In this document: in pieces, positions 50,038 to 59,592 of the stretch
Layout: each line of letters starts with the position of its first letter
Position numbering within the stretch: the first letter of the stretch is position 1
Source of the DNA: Mobilicoccus caccae
Lineage (GTDB): Bacteria; Actinomycetota; Actinomycetes; Actinomycetales; Dermatophilaceae
Length of the DNA: 64,000 nucleotides
Direction of reading: 5' to 3'
Assembly (NCBI RefSeq): GCF_030161635.1
Contig: NZ_BSUO01000001.1
Span: 1,469,199 to 1,533,198 of the forward strand
Position numbers and translations under genes: made by a program
Notes under the pieces: model-generated
Databases searched by the model: none
Told to the model about the DNA's origin: nothing
The model's input: the letters and a program-made list of their open reading frames with translations, nothing else

Positions 50038-50055
50038 GACCTGGCCCACGGCGTT

Positions 50056-50097
50056 CGGCGACGGCGCTCCGGCGACGGAGTTCCGCCGACGGAGCTC
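50056..50097. repeat. Three tandem 14-bp repeats between convergent genes
   Basis: Units CGGCGACGGCGCTC, CGGCGACGGAGTTC and CGCCGACGGAGCTC follow without gaps, differing by 1-4 bases. They lie in the 67-bp gap between the convergent pdtaR-like and DUF554 genes. They can also fold locally (GGAGTTCC, GGAGCTCC) and may form part of a terminator. Confidence 0.7.
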
Positions 50098-50104
50098 CGA
50101 GGAG

Positions 50105-50941
50105 TCAGCGCAGGGCCGCCACGGCGGCCGTGAGGAGCGGCGCGACGATCAGGGCCGGGAGCAGATCGCCCACCCTGATCTGGCGGATGTCGAGCAGCCG
50201 GAACGCGATTCCGACGAGCATGAGCCCGCCCGTCGCTGTCAACGCCATGATCTGCGCGTCGGGCATGACCGCTCCCAGCAGCACGCCCACGAGCGTCAGC
50301 CCGCCCTGGATGACGAGCACCGAGACCGCCGAGAACAGGACCCCGAGCCCGAAGGTCGACGCGAAGGCGATCGCGGCGAAGAAGTCGAGCGCCGACTTCA
50401 CGGCGAGTTGGTCGATGCCGCGTCCCAGTCCGTCGTTGATGGACCCGAGGATCGTCAACGGGCCCACGCAGAAGAGCAGCGTCGCGGTGAGCCAGCCCTC
50501 GATGAAGCGGTCCTTGCCGGCGTGCCCGGGTTCGCCGTCGCGGTCGGGAGTCCCCGACGGCTCCACGGTGACCGTGAGTGCCGCGTCGGAGGGGGCGTGC
50601 TCGGCGACGGGGGAGCGGGCCAGGCGGCGACGGACCACGGTCACGAGGGACTCCAGCCGGGCCTCGACCTTCAGCAGCGAACCGATGATGCCGCCGAGCA
50701 GCAGACTGCCGAGGACGATGAGCACCGGGGCGGAGGATCCGACGGCGGCCGAGAGCGCCGGGTCCGTCACGGCCATGACCGACAATCCCGCCATCAGGAG
50801 GGTGACCAGGCCGAGGCAGTCGGTGACGATGCGTTTGGTGGGCTCCGGAAGCCGGTGTCCGGCCGCCATTCCCAGGAGGGCACCCGCGACGACGGCGACG
50901 GTGTTGACCAGGGTCCCGAGGCCGGGGAAGGGCGTGTCCAT
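50105..50941 (-). CDS. DUF554 family membrane protein
   Basis: A 278-residue membrane protein of the DUF554 (YdfK/YqgA) family, function unknown. The start LGTLVNTVAVVAGALLGMAAG is the family hallmark; six or seven hydrophobic segments follow, with LLLGGIIGSLLKVEARLE, and a charged cytoplasmic loop (about 105-150). ATG at 50941 has TAGTCT 7 nt upstream, suggesting a leaderless mRNA. Confidence 0.88.
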   Translation of the reverse strand: MDTPFPGLGTLVNTVAVVAGALLGMAAGHRLPEPTKRIVTDCLGLVTLLMAGLSVMAVTDPALSAAVGSSAPVLIVLGSLLLGGIIGSLLKVEARLESLVTVVRRRLARSPVAEHAPSDAALTVTVEPSGTPDRDGEPGHAGKDRFIEGWLTATLLFCVGPLTILGSINDGLGRGIDQLAVKSALDFFAAIAFASTFGLGVLFSAVSVLVIQGGLTLVGVLLGAVMPDAQIMALTATGGLMLVGIAFRLLDIRQIRVGDLLPALIVAPLLTAAVAALR

Positions 50942-51152
50942 GCGCGCAAGACTAGGAGATCGTCGGCCGTGCGGATCACATGTGCCCGGTTGGCTTCCTG
51001 GTCGGACGACCGACCACTATGCTCACATCGAAACGTCCCGTTCCCCTGCTCCCTCCGCGGGTGGAGTCGGTCGGCCACCCCTGTTCCCGGCCGCCCTCAC
51101 CGCCACCGGTCCGAGCGCGGGACTTCGTCCTCATCCTGCCGAGGTGACCCAC

Positions 51153-51740
51153 GTGGCTCGTCTACAGACATCCGTCGTCCCCATGTCCCACGACGACATC
51201 GGCCACGTCGCCGAGCTATGGGTGGAGCGTCGCGCCGAGTTCGTGCACTCCCGCGACGGGGCGCGCCGGGCCGTGGACGAGGGCCGGTTCGCCGAGGCGA
51301 TCAGTCGCGAGTACGCCACGGTCCTCATGGCTGTCGTCGACGGCGAGATCGCCGGGTACGCCTGGGTGTCGGCACAACCGATGAGTGCCCACCTCGACGT
51401 GTCCTGCCTCAACATCGAGGACGTCTACGTCGTTCCCGCGGTGCGTGGGCAGGGTGTCGGTCGCATGTTGTTGACCGCGGTCGCCACGTACGCGCACAAG
51501 CGCGGGGTCGACCACGTCGGATGCTCGCTGCTCACCCAGGCCAAGGACGCCAACCGCAGCATGGCCCGACTCGGATTCGCCGCGGTCGTCACCCGGCGGG
51601 TGGCCCAGACCGGCAGCCTCATGCGGCGCCTGCGCGGCCCCGAACCGCGCGGTGGCGTCGACCAGTTGCTCCTCCAGCGTCGCCGGCGGGCCCAGCAGTC
51701 ACGCGCCGCCGCCGTCGAGGTCCTCGCGGCGCACTCCTGA
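51153..51740 (+). CDS. GNAT-family N-acetyltransferase
   Basis: A 195-residue acetyl-CoA-dependent acetyltransferase fold. The core reads IEDVYVVPAVRGQGVGRMLL (beta4 and the acetyl-CoA pyrophosphate loop, VRGQGVG) and KDANRSMARLGFAAV (helix before the last strand). The tail is Arg/Gln-rich. GTG at 51153 is preferred because GAGG lies about 8 nt upstream; GTG at 51144 is possible. Substrate unknown. Its stop codon lies within a 14-bp tandem repeat. Confidence 0.83.
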   Translation: MARLQTSVVPMSHDDIGHVAELWVERRAEFVHSRDGARRAVDEGRFAEAISREYATVLMAVVDGEIAGYAWVSAQPMSAHLDVSCLNIEDVYVVPAVRGQGVGRMLLTAVATYAHKRGVDHVGCSLLTQAKDANRSMARLGFAAVVTRRVAQTGSLMRRLRGPEPRGGVDQLLLQRRRRAQQSRAAAVEVLAAHS

Positions 51741-51770
51741 CGCCGCTCTCCTGACGCCGCTCTCCTGACG
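51735..51770. repeat. 14-bp tandem repeat covering the GNAT stop codon
   Basis: TCCTGACGCCGCTC occurs twice in a row (51735-51748, 51749-51762) and then partly (TCCTGACG to 51770). The first copy contains the TGA stop of the GNAT gene. The extra copies may be the result of local duplication. Confidence 0.75.
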
Positions 51771-51771
51771 G

Positions 51772-51792
51772 CCGGCCGCCTCAGGCGGCCGG
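51772..51792. terminator. Short bidirectional hairpin
   Basis: A 9-bp stem CCGGCCGCC with loop TCA and complement GGCGGCCGG. The loop is the complement of the thioesterase TGA stop codon, so the hairpin overlaps the end of that gene and also follows the convergent GNAT gene. Confidence 0.6.
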
Positions 51793-52251
51793 GGGCTTCG
51801 GACGGATCAGGCAGGTGAGGCGGGCGGTGCAGATGCGCTTGCCGGCCTCGTCGTCGATGACGATCTCGTAGGTCGCCACGCTGTTCCCGCGATGGATCGC
51901 GCGGGCCACTCCGCTCACCAGGCCCGAGCGGGCGGCGCGGTGATGGGTGCAGTTGAGTTCGATGCCGACGGCGGCGCGTTCGTCACCGGCGTGGACCGAC
52001 GCGGCGTAGGAGCCGAGGGTCTCGGCCAGGACGGCGCTGGCCCCGCCGTGGAGGATCCCGTAGGGCTGCACGTTGCCCTCGACGGGCATCGTGCCGCGAG
52101 CGCCGTCGGGGGAGACCTCGGTGATGTCGATGCCCATCCGCTCCATGAGGGTGCCGGTGTAGCCGTCCCCCTGCACGTGCGCCCCCGATCGCTCCAGCCG
52201 TGCCTGCGGGGCGTCGTCGGTGGTGGTGGGTGGGGTGGTCCGATCGGTCAC
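51781..52251 (-). CDS. Hotdog-fold thioesterase, PaaI family
   Basis: A 156-residue hotdog thioesterase acting on an acyl- or aryl-CoA. After a Thr/Pro/Asp-rich N-terminal tail come MERMGIDITEVSPDGARGTMPV and the family signature NVQPYGILHGGASAVLAETLGS, where the Gly and Glu/His region forms the active site, and VGIELNCTHHRAA. GTG at 52251 follows GAGGAG with 7-nt spacing. Of the PaaI/MenI type; the substrate (for example a naphthoyl-CoA) is not resolved. It diverges from polA with about 70 bp between. Confidence 0.88.
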   Translation of the reverse strand: MTDRTTPPTTTDDAPQARLERSGAHVQGDGYTGTLMERMGIDITEVSPDGARGTMPVEGNVQPYGILHGGASAVLAETLGSYAASVHAGDERAAVGIELNCTHHRAARSGLVSGVARAIHRGNSVATYEIVIDDEAGKRICTARLTCLIRPKPPAA

Positions 52252-52320
52252 GGCGGCTCTCCTCGGCGCGCGGGCGTACGCGCGCATCGACTGTCGGTGG
52301 GTGCGTCTAGGCTCGCATGC

Positions 52321-55001
52321 GTGAGCCGACTTCTCCTTCTCGACGGACACTCTCTCGCCTACCGCGCGTTCTTCGCCCTCCCTGCCGAGAACTTCTCGAC
52401 CACCACAGGGCAGACCACGAACGCGGTCTACGGATTCACGGCGATGCTCATCAACGTGCTGCGCGACGAGGCGCCCACACACCTCGGCGTGGCGTTCGAC
52501 GTGTCGCGGCAGACGTTCCGCACCGAGGAGTACTCGGAGTACAAGGCCACACGCTCGGCGACGCCCGATGAGTTCCGGGGACAGGTCTCTCTGCTCAAGG
52601 AGGTGCTCGACGCCCTGCGCATCCGGCACGTCGAGGTCGAGGGGTACGAGGCCGACGACATCATCGCCACGCTGTGCACCCAGGCCAAGGCCGAGGGCTT
52701 CGACGAGGTGCTCGTCGTCACCGGCGACCGCGACTCCTTCCAGCTCGTCGACGACCGGGTGACCGTGCTGTACCCGGTCAAGGGCGTCTCCGAGCTGGCC
52801 CGCATGACCCCCGACGCCATCGAGGCCAAGTACGGCGTGCGCCCCGAGCGCTACCCCGACCTGGCGGCGCTGGTGGGGGAGTCCTCCGACAACCTGCCAG
52901 GAGTGCCGGGCGTCGGCCCCAAGACGGCGGCCAAGTGGCTGGGCCAGTACGGCGACCTCACGGGCATCGTGGCCGACGTGACCTCGATCAAGGGCAAGGC
53001 CGGGGAGAACCTGCGCGCCCACCTCGACGACGTGCTGCGCAACCGGCGCCTCAACGCCCTGGTGCACGAGGTGCCGCTGGAGGCCGGGCCGAACGACCTG
53101 CTGCGCGGCTCGTGGGACCGCGAGGAGGTGCACCGCGTCTTCGACAGCCTGGAGTTCCGTGTGCTGCGCGACCGCCTCTTCGCGACGTTCGAGGCTCCGC
53201 AGGAGGAGGCGGGGAGGCCCTGGCGGTCGAGGGTGTCGTGCTCGACGCCGCGGAGGTCCCGGCGTGGCTGACCACGCACGCGGGCGCCGGTGCCGCTGTG
53301 GGCGTGGAGGTGCTGGGCACGTGGGCCAAGGGCGCCGGAGACGTGGAGGCGTTCGCGATCGCGGGTGAGGCGGAGGACGCCGTCGCGTTCATCCGGGTGG
53401 CCGACCTCGACCCGGCGGCGGAGGAGGCCGTGGGGGCGTGGCTGACGGACCCGGCGCGGCCCAAGGTGTTCCACGACGCCAAACCCGCCATCCGCATGTG
53501 CACCGAGCGCGGATGGCTGCCCGCGGGCATCGCCGGCGACACCGCGTTGTCCGCCTATCTCGTGCGGCCCGACCAGCGCAGCTACGACCTCGCCGACCTC
53601 ACGGTGCGGTATCTGCGCCGTGAGCTCCTGGCCCCCGAGAGTGAGAGTCACGGCCAGGGCACGCTCGACTTCTCCCTGGGGGCGGACGACCTGGAGGCCA
53701 GGACGGCGATGAGCCGCGCCCGCGCCGTGCTCGACCTCTGGAAGGCACTGGCCGAGAAGGTCGAGGAGTCCGGTGGCCGGGAGCTGATGGCCGGCGTGGA
53801 GCTGCCCCTGGTGGGGGTACTGGCGCAGATGGAACGGGTCGGGATCGCGGTCGACACCGACGCGCTCGAGGGGCTGGAGTCGCACTTCGCCACCAAGGTG
53901 GCCCAGGCGCAGTCCGACGCGTACGAGGCCATCGGGCATGAGGTCAACCTCGGCTCGCCCAAGCAGTTGCAGGTCGTGCTCTTCGACGAGTTGTCGATGC
54001 CCAAGACCAAGAAGACGAAGACGGGCTACACCACCGACGCCGATGCCCTGGCCGACCTGTTCGTCAAGACCGAGCACCCCTTCCTCGAGGCGCTGCTGCG
54101 GCACCGCGACGCCTCGCGGCTGCGGGTGACGACCGAGGGGCTCATCAAGTCGGTGGCCGACGACGGCCGCATCCACACCACCTATCAGCAGACGATCGCG
54201 GCCACGGGCCGGCTCTCCTCCACCGACCCCAACCTGCAGAACATCCCGATCCGCACCGACGAGGGCCGCCGCATCCGGTCGGTGTTCGTCGTGGGCCAGG
54301 GTTTCGAGACGTTGATGTCGGCCGACTACAGCCAGATCGAGATGCGCATCATGGCGCACCTCTCCGGCGATGCCGGCCTCATCGAGGCCTACCGCACGGG
54401 GGAGGACCTGCACCGATTCGTCGGCAGCCGGGTCTTCGGGGTCGAGCCGGCCGACGTCACGGCCGCCATGCGCAGCAAGGTCAAGGCGATGTCGTACGGG
54501 CTCGCCTACGGCCTGTCGGCGTTCGGTCTGTCCAAGCAGTTGGCCATCCCCTCCGCCGAGGCCAAGGCGCTCATGGACGAGTACTTCCTCCGGTTCGGCG
54601 GGGTGCGCGACTACCTGCGGCAGGTCGTCGACGACGCCCGCGCCGTCGGCTACACCGAGACGATGCTCGGCCGCCGCCGGTACCTTCCCGACCTCGCCTC
54701 GGACAACCGGCAACGCCGCGACATGGCCGAGCGCATGGCGCTCAACGCCCCGATCCAGGGGTCCGCGGCCGACATCATCAAGGTCGCCATGCTGGGGGTC
54801 GACGAGGCCCTGACCGCAGGCGGATTCGCCTCACGCGTGTTGCTGCAGGTGCACGACGAACTCGTCCTCGAGATCGCCCCCGGCGAGCGCGAGAAGGTGG
54901 CCGAACTCGTGCGTGAGCGCATGGGCGGCGCGGCAGAACTCGACGTCCCCCTCGACGTCAACATCGGCACCGGCGACACCTGGCAGGACGCCGAACACTG
55001 A
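52321..55001 (+). CDS. polA: DNA polymerase I (apparent frameshift)
   Basis: Fills gaps and removes RNA primers in replication and repair. The 5'-3' exonuclease domain (about 1-290) has LLLLDGHSLAYRAFFALP, YEADDIIATLC, VTGDRDSFQLV and GESSDNLPGVPGVGPKTA. The polymerase domain has motif A MSADYSQIEMRIMAHLSGD, the O-helix region RRDMAERMALNAPIQGSAAD and motif C LLQVHDELVLEI. The middle 3'-5' exonuclease region lacks the usual catalytic acids, as in other actinobacteria. The frame breaks at 53211-53214 (four G, five needed, restoring EEAGEALAVEGVVLDAAEV); corrected length 893. GTG at 52321 follows TAGGCT by 7 nt. An essential gene, so the break is almost surely an error. Confidence 0.95.
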
Positions 55002-55057
55002 CCTCCGACAACACCGCTTCCACGCGTGTGACGGCGCACCTCCGTCCCGCCGACGGA

Positions 55058-56773
55058 TCAGAACAGGCCCTGGACGTTGCCCTCGTCGTCGATGTCGATG
55101 CGCATGGCGGCCGGGGACTTCGACAGGCCCGGCATCGTCATCATGTTTCCGCAGATGGCGTAGACGTAGCCGGCGCCGGCGGCGAGGCGGACCTCCCGGA
55201 CCGGCAGCGTCCACCCGGTCGGGGCGCCCTTGAGGGAGGCGTCGTGCGACAGCGACATCTGCGTCTTGGCGATGAGCACGGGCAGGTGGCCGTATCCCTG
55301 GTCGCTGTACAGCTTGAGCGACTTGGCCGCGGCGGGTGACAGTTCGACGCCGTCGGCGCCGTACACCTTGGTCGCGATCTTGGTGATCTTCTCCTCCAGG
55401 GAGTCCTCGAACTCGTAGGTGGGGGTGAAGTGGACCTCGTCCTCGCAGGCCTCCACGACCGTGCGGGCGAGCTCCATGGCGCCCTCGCCACCGTCGGCGA
55501 CGTGAGTGGACACCGCGACCCGCGCCCCCATCTTCTCGGCCGTGCGACGGATGACGTCGTGCTCGGAGTCGAAGTCGGTCGGGAACGCGTTGATGGCCAC
55601 GACCGGCTGCACACCGAAGTCGCGGATGATCTGGATGTGCTTGACGAGGTTCTCGCACCCGGCCTCGACGTCCTCGGGGCTCTCCTGCAGCATCCCCTCG
55701 GGCAGCGGCTTGCCCGCCTTGACCTCGTAGCGACCGGAGTGGGACTTCAGCGCCCGGACCGTGGCGACGAGCACCGCCGCCTGGGGAGTCAACCCGGCCG
55801 CGCGGCACTTGACGTTGAAGAACCGCTCGGCGCCCATGTCGGCCGCGAATCCGGCCTCGGTGAGCAGGATGTCACCGGCCTTGATGCCGACGCGGTCGGC
55901 GATGATCGAGGAGTTGCCGATGGCGATGTTGCCGAACGGACCCGTGTGGATGAACGCGGGCGTGTTCTCCAGCGTCTGCATGAGGTTGGGCATGAGCGCG
56001 TCCTTGAGCAGCGCCGCCATGGCGCCGGCCGCCCCGATCTCCTCCGCGGTGACCGGCTTCTTCGCCGTGGTGAAGCCGACGACGATGCGGCCGAGGCGCT
56101 TGCGCAGGTCGGCCAACGACGTGGCCAGGGCCATGATGACCATGACCTCGGAGGCGGCGGTGATGTCGAAGCCCGTCTGTCGCGTGACGCCGTCGGTCTT
56201 CGCGCCGCAGCCCTCGATGATGTGACGCAGCGACCGGTCGTTCATGTCCATGACCCGGCGCCACTGGATGTCGTCCAGACCCAGTTCGTTGCCGAAGTGC
56301 AGGTGGTTGGCGACCATCGCGGCCAGCAGGTTGTGGGCCGCGGTGATGGCGTGGAAGTCACCCGTCAGGTGGAGGTTGAGGGTCTCCATGGGCACGACCT
56401 GGCTGTACCCGCCACCCGCGGCGCCGCCCTTGATCCCGAAGACCGGCCCGAGCGACGGCTGACGGAGCGCGAGGACCGGCTTGCGACCGATCCTGGCCAG
56501 CCCCTGGGCCAGGCCGACGGCCGTCGTCGTCTTGCCCTCACCCAGCGGGGTGGGCGTGATGGCGGTGACGACGACGTACTTGGCGTCCGGGCGGTCGGCC
56601 ATCTTCTCGATGACCTCGAGTTCCACCTTGGCCACGTGCCGGCCGTAGGGAACGAGGTCCGACTCGTCGATGCCGACCTTGGCGGCGACCTCGGTCAGGG
56701 GAGCGAGGTGGGCGTTGCGGGCGATCTCGATGTCTGAGGGGAGCTTCTTCACGTTGCTGGTCACGGTTGCCAT
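55058..56773 (-). CDS. fhs: Formate-tetrahydrofolate ligase
   Basis: Makes 10-formyltetrahydrofolate from formate, THF and ATP, feeding one-carbon metabolism. The 571-residue protein has the P-loop AITPTPLGEGKTTTAVGLAQ, LRQPSLGPVFGIKGGAAGGGYSQVVP (read in parts), NLHLTGDFHAITAAHNLLAA and C-terminal ICGNMMTMPGLSKSPAAMRID. ATG at 56773 begins MATVTSNVKKLPSDIEIARN. Complete. gcvT in this window acts on the same THF pool. Confidence 0.97.
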   Translation of the reverse strand: MATVTSNVKKLPSDIEIARNAHLAPLTEVAAKVGIDESDLVPYGRHVAKVELEVIEKMADRPDAKYVVVTAITPTPLGEGKTTTAVGLAQGLARIGRKPVLALRQPSLGPVFGIKGGAAGGGYSQVVPMETLNLHLTGDFHAITAAHNLLAAMVANHLHFGNELGLDDIQWRRVMDMNDRSLRHIIEGCGAKTDGVTRQTGFDITAASEVMVIMALATSLADLRKRLGRIVVGFTTAKKPVTAEEIGAAGAMAALLKDALMPNLMQTLENTPAFIHTGPFGNIAIGNSSIIADRVGIKAGDILLTEAGFAADMGAERFFNVKCRAAGLTPQAAVLVATVRALKSHSGRYEVKAGKPLPEGMLQESPEDVEAGCENLVKHIQIIRDFGVQPVVAINAFPTDFDSEHDVIRRTAEKMGARVAVSTHVADGGEGAMELARTVVEACEDEVHFTPTYEFEDSLEEKITKIATKVYGADGVELSPAAAKSLKLYSDQGYGHLPVLIAKTQMSLSHDASLKGAPTGWTLPVREVRLAAGAGYVYAICGNMMTMPGLSKSPAAMRIDIDDEGNVQGLF

Positions 56774-56838
56774 GATGGAACGTCCGTGCCGTCCGTGTCG
56801 GCCAGTTCAGCCAGATCGACCGAATCCGGACACGATCC

Positions 56839-57705
56839 TCACGGTTCGCAGGCCGGAGCCCGCACGCAGACGAAGATCGCTGTCCCGGGGATGAGGCGCC
56901 CCCGCAGCGGGCTCCAGCCGCCCCAGGTGTCGGTGGTGGTCTCGGGCCACTCGGGTTCGACGAGGTCGACGAGGTGCAGACCGGCGGCCGTGATCTCCCG
57001 GACCCGGTCGCCGAGGGTGCGGTGGTGCTCGGCGTACTCCAGGCGTCGCCCCGTGCGTTCGGTGTAGGGCGTGCGGTCGAAGTACGACATCGAGGCGGTG
57101 AGGCCGGCCTCGCCGGGGACGTCGGGGAACGCCCACCGGATCGGGTGGGTCGTGGAGAACACCAACCGGCCGCCCGGCCGCAGCACCCGGGCGCACTCAC
57201 GCAGGAGTCCGGCGCTGTGGGCGACGAACGGCACCGCCCCGTAGGCCGAGAAGACGAGGTCGAAGGACGCGTCGGCGAAGGGGAGCGCGCATGCGTCCGC
57301 CTGGACCAGCGGGAGGCCCGGGCCGTCGGGAGTGCGGCCGTCGATGCGTCGCGCCTGCTCGAGCATGGCGGCCGACAGGTCGCTCGCGACGACCCGCGCT
57401 CCCGCCCGCGCCGCGTACCGCGCGCCCTGCGCGGCGCCGGCGCCGAACTCCAGGACGGTCCGGCCCTCCAGGTCTCCCAGCAGACCGAGGTCGTCCTCGG
57501 TGACGCCCTCCGGGCCCCAGACGAGATCGTCGTCGCCGAGAAAGGTGCCGTGCTCGGCGTAGTAGTCGGCGGCCTCGGCGTCCCACCACCGCCGATTGGC
57601 GTCGCGGGTCTCGTCCTCGGCGGCCGGCGGGGCACCGGCTCCTCGTCCGGCGTGCTCGGCGTGTCCGGTATACCCGGTGTGCCCGGTGGGCGAGTCGCTC
57701 GTCAT
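56839..57705 (-). CDS. Class I SAM-dependent methyltransferase
   Basis: A 288-residue methyltransferase of the UbiE/methyltransf_11 type. The SAM motif I is VLEFGAGAAQGARYAA, with acidic residue VVASDLSAAMLEQAR (motif II) and PFADASFDLVFSAYGAVPF (motif III). N-terminal DANRRWWDAEAADYYAEHG is typical of a group common in actinobacteria. A His/Gly/Thr-rich tail (TGHTGYTGHAEHAGRG) precedes it; a shorter start is possible. Substrate unknown. It is 65 bp upstream of fhs on the same strand. Confidence 0.85.
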   Translation of the reverse strand: MTSDSPTGHTGYTGHAEHAGRGAGAPPAAEDETRDANRRWWDAEAADYYAEHGTFLGDDDLVWGPEGVTEDDLGLLGDLEGRTVLEFGAGAAQGARYAARAGARVVASDLSAAMLEQARRIDGRTPDGPGLPLVQADACALPFADASFDLVFSAYGAVPFVAHSAGLLRECARVLRPGGRLVFSTTHPIRWAFPDVPGEAGLTASMSYFDRTPYTERTGRRLEYAEHHRTLGDRVREITAAGLHLVDLVEPEWPETTTDTWGGWSPLRGRLIPGTAIFVCVRAPACEP

Positions 57706-57734
57706 CTGACCAATTCTGCGGTGTGGGTATCGGC

Positions 57735-57764
57735 TTTACGGGATCCCGACGCACTGGGTAGACT
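57735..57764 (+). promoter_or_regulatory. Promoter of rpsA
   Basis: TTTACG at 57735-57740 and TAGACT at 57759-57764 are separated by 18 bp, a good vegetative sigma-70-type pair, and the leader of about 190 nt leads to the rpsA ATG. The long leader contrasts with the leaderless genes elsewhere in the window and may allow S1 autogenous control. Confidence 0.65.
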
Positions 57765-57963
57765 CGACGGGCATGCCCGCTGTGTCCACGGGCGCGCGTG
57801 GTCGAACAGTCGGTCGGTCACCACACCTCCGACCTCGACGGGTTCGTTCGACGAACCCGTCGGATCGATCACGAGTACGACACCATGTTCACACCTGTCC
57901 ATTCGAGGGCGTCGGCGTGCGCCGTGCCCCCCGACCACCTGTCCACATCGGAGTCCCCACTAC

Positions 57964-59424
57964 ATGACTGTCAGCCACCCCGAGATCGCGATCAACGACA
58001 TCGGATCCGAGGAAGACATCCTCGCCGCCATCGATGCGACCATCAAGCACTTCAACGACGGAGACATCGTCGAAGGAGTCATCGTCAAGGTCGACCGCGA
58101 CGAGGTCCTCCTCGACATCGGCTACAAGACCGAGGGCGTCATCCCCTCGCGCGAGCTGTCCATCAAGCACGACGTCGACCCCTCCGAGGTCGTCGGCGTC
58201 GGCGACGAGGTCGAAGCCCTGGTCCTCCAGAAGGAGGACAAGGAAGGTCGGCTGATCCTGTCCAAGAAGCGTGCGCAGTACGAGCGCGCTTGGGGGACCA
58301 TCGAGAAGGTCAAGGAAGAGGACGGCGTCGTCACCGGCACCGTCATCGAGGTCGTCAAGGGTGGCCTCATCCTCGACATCGGCCTGCGCGGCTTCCTCCC
58401 GGCCTCGCTGGTCGAGATGCGCCGCGTCCGCGACCTCCAGCCCTACGTGGGCAAGGAGATCGAGGCCAAGATCATCGAGCTCGACAAGAACCGCAACAAC
58501 GTCGTCCTCTCGCGCCGTGCGTGGCTGGAGCAGACGCAGTCCGAGGTCCGCACGAGCTTCCTGCAGGAGCTCGGCAAGGGCCAGGTCCGCAGCGGCGTCG
58601 TGTCCTCGATCGTCAACTTCGGTGCGTTCGTCGACCTCGGTGGCGTCGACGGTCTCGTCCACGTCTCCGAGCTGTCCTGGAAGCACATCGACCACCCCTC
58701 CGAGGTCGTCGAGGTCGGCCAGGAGGTCACGGTCGAGGTCCTCGACGTCGACATGGACCGCGAGCGCGTCTCCCTGTCGCTCAAGGCGACGCAGGAAGAC
58801 CCGTGGCAGCACTTCGCCCGCACCCACGCCATCGGGCAGGTCGTGCCGGGCAAGGTCACCAAGCTCGTCCCGTTCGGTGCGTTCGTGCGCGTCGACGACG
58901 GCATCGAGGGCCTGGTGCACATCTCCGAGCTCGCCGAGCGTCACGTCGAACTGCCCGAGCAGGTCGTCACCGTCGGCACCGAGATCTTCGTCAAGGTCAT
59001 CGACATCGACCTCGAGCGTCGCCGGATCTCGCTGTCGCTCAAGCAGGCCAACGACGCCGCGGTCGCCTCCTCGGAGTTCGACCCGACGCTCTACGGCATG
59101 GCTGCCGAGTACGACGAGCAGGGCAACTACAAGTACCCCGAGGGCTTCGACCCCGAGACCAACGAGTGGCTCGAGGGCCACGAGGAGGCTCGCGAGCGCT
59201 GGGAGCGGCAGTACGCCGAGGCCCACGCCCGCTGGGAGGCGCACCGCGCCCAGGTCGACGAGGCCCTCAAGGCCGACGCCGAGGCCGCTGCCTCCGGTGG
59301 CGCCGAGACGACGACGTCGTACTCCTCCGGGGGCGCGACCGAGACGCAGGCTCCGACCAGCGAGGGCACCCTCGCCTCCGACGAGGCGCTGGCTGCTCTG
59401 CGTGAGAAGCTGACCGGCAACTGA
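57964..59424 (+). CDS. rpsA: 30S ribosomal protein S1
   Basis: A 486-residue ribosomal protein S1 that helps mRNA bind the 30S subunit. Four S1 RNA-binding repeats are visible: DIVEGVIVKVDRDEVLLDIGYK, GVVTGTVIEVVKGGLILDIG, GQVRSGVVSSIVNFGAFVDLGG and GQVVPGKVTKLVPFGAFVRVDD, read as separate blocks. An actinobacterial C-terminal tail, Ala/Glu/Ser-rich, follows (about 360-486). ATG at 57964 begins MTVSHPEIAINDIGSEED. Single gene with its own promoter and a strong terminator. In this group, leaderless mRNAs do not need S1. Confidence 0.97.
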   Translation: MTVSHPEIAINDIGSEEDILAAIDATIKHFNDGDIVEGVIVKVDRDEVLLDIGYKTEGVIPSRELSIKHDVDPSEVVGVGDEVEALVLQKEDKEGRLILSKKRAQYERAWGTIEKVKEEDGVVTGTVIEVVKGGLILDIGLRGFLPASLVEMRRVRDLQPYVGKEIEAKIIELDKNRNNVVLSRRAWLEQTQSEVRTSFLQELGKGQVRSGVVSSIVNFGAFVDLGGVDGLVHVSELSWKHIDHPSEVVEVGQEVTVEVLDVDMDRERVSLSLKATQEDPWQHFARTHAIGQVVPGKVTKLVPFGAFVRVDDGIEGLVHISELAERHVELPEQVVTVGTEIFVKVIDIDLERRRISLSLKQANDAAVASSEFDPTLYGMAAEYDEQGNYKYPEGFDPETNEWLEGHEEARERWERQYAEAHARWEAHRAQVDEALKADAEAAASGGAETTTSYSSGGATETQAPTSEGTLASDEALAALREKLTGN

Positions 59425-59454
59425 GCGGTTCACCGCTGACCGGTCTTTGCCGGT

Positions 59455-59493
59455 GACGACGGGCCCCTTCCGATACGGAAGGGGCCCGTCGTC
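59455..59493 (+). terminator. Strong intrinsic terminator after rpsA
   Basis: A perfect 17-bp stem GACGACGGGCCCCTTCC with its complement around the loop GATAC, 30 bp past the rpsA stop. Confidence 0.88.
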
Positions 59494-59592
59494 GTGTGTC
59501 GGGGTGTTCGTCGTGGGTCGCAGTCTCGTGAATCCTGCTCAGGTGCACGGCGGGTCGGCCGTAGAGGGTGGTGTCTGCCGACGGGAGGGACC

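Noticed and set aside
3411..53214. Programmed ribosomal frameshifting as the explanation for the broken genes
   Set aside because: Sites lack a common slippery heptamer or downstream structure, occur in unrelated genes, and always require one extra base at a G/C run, which points to base-calling.
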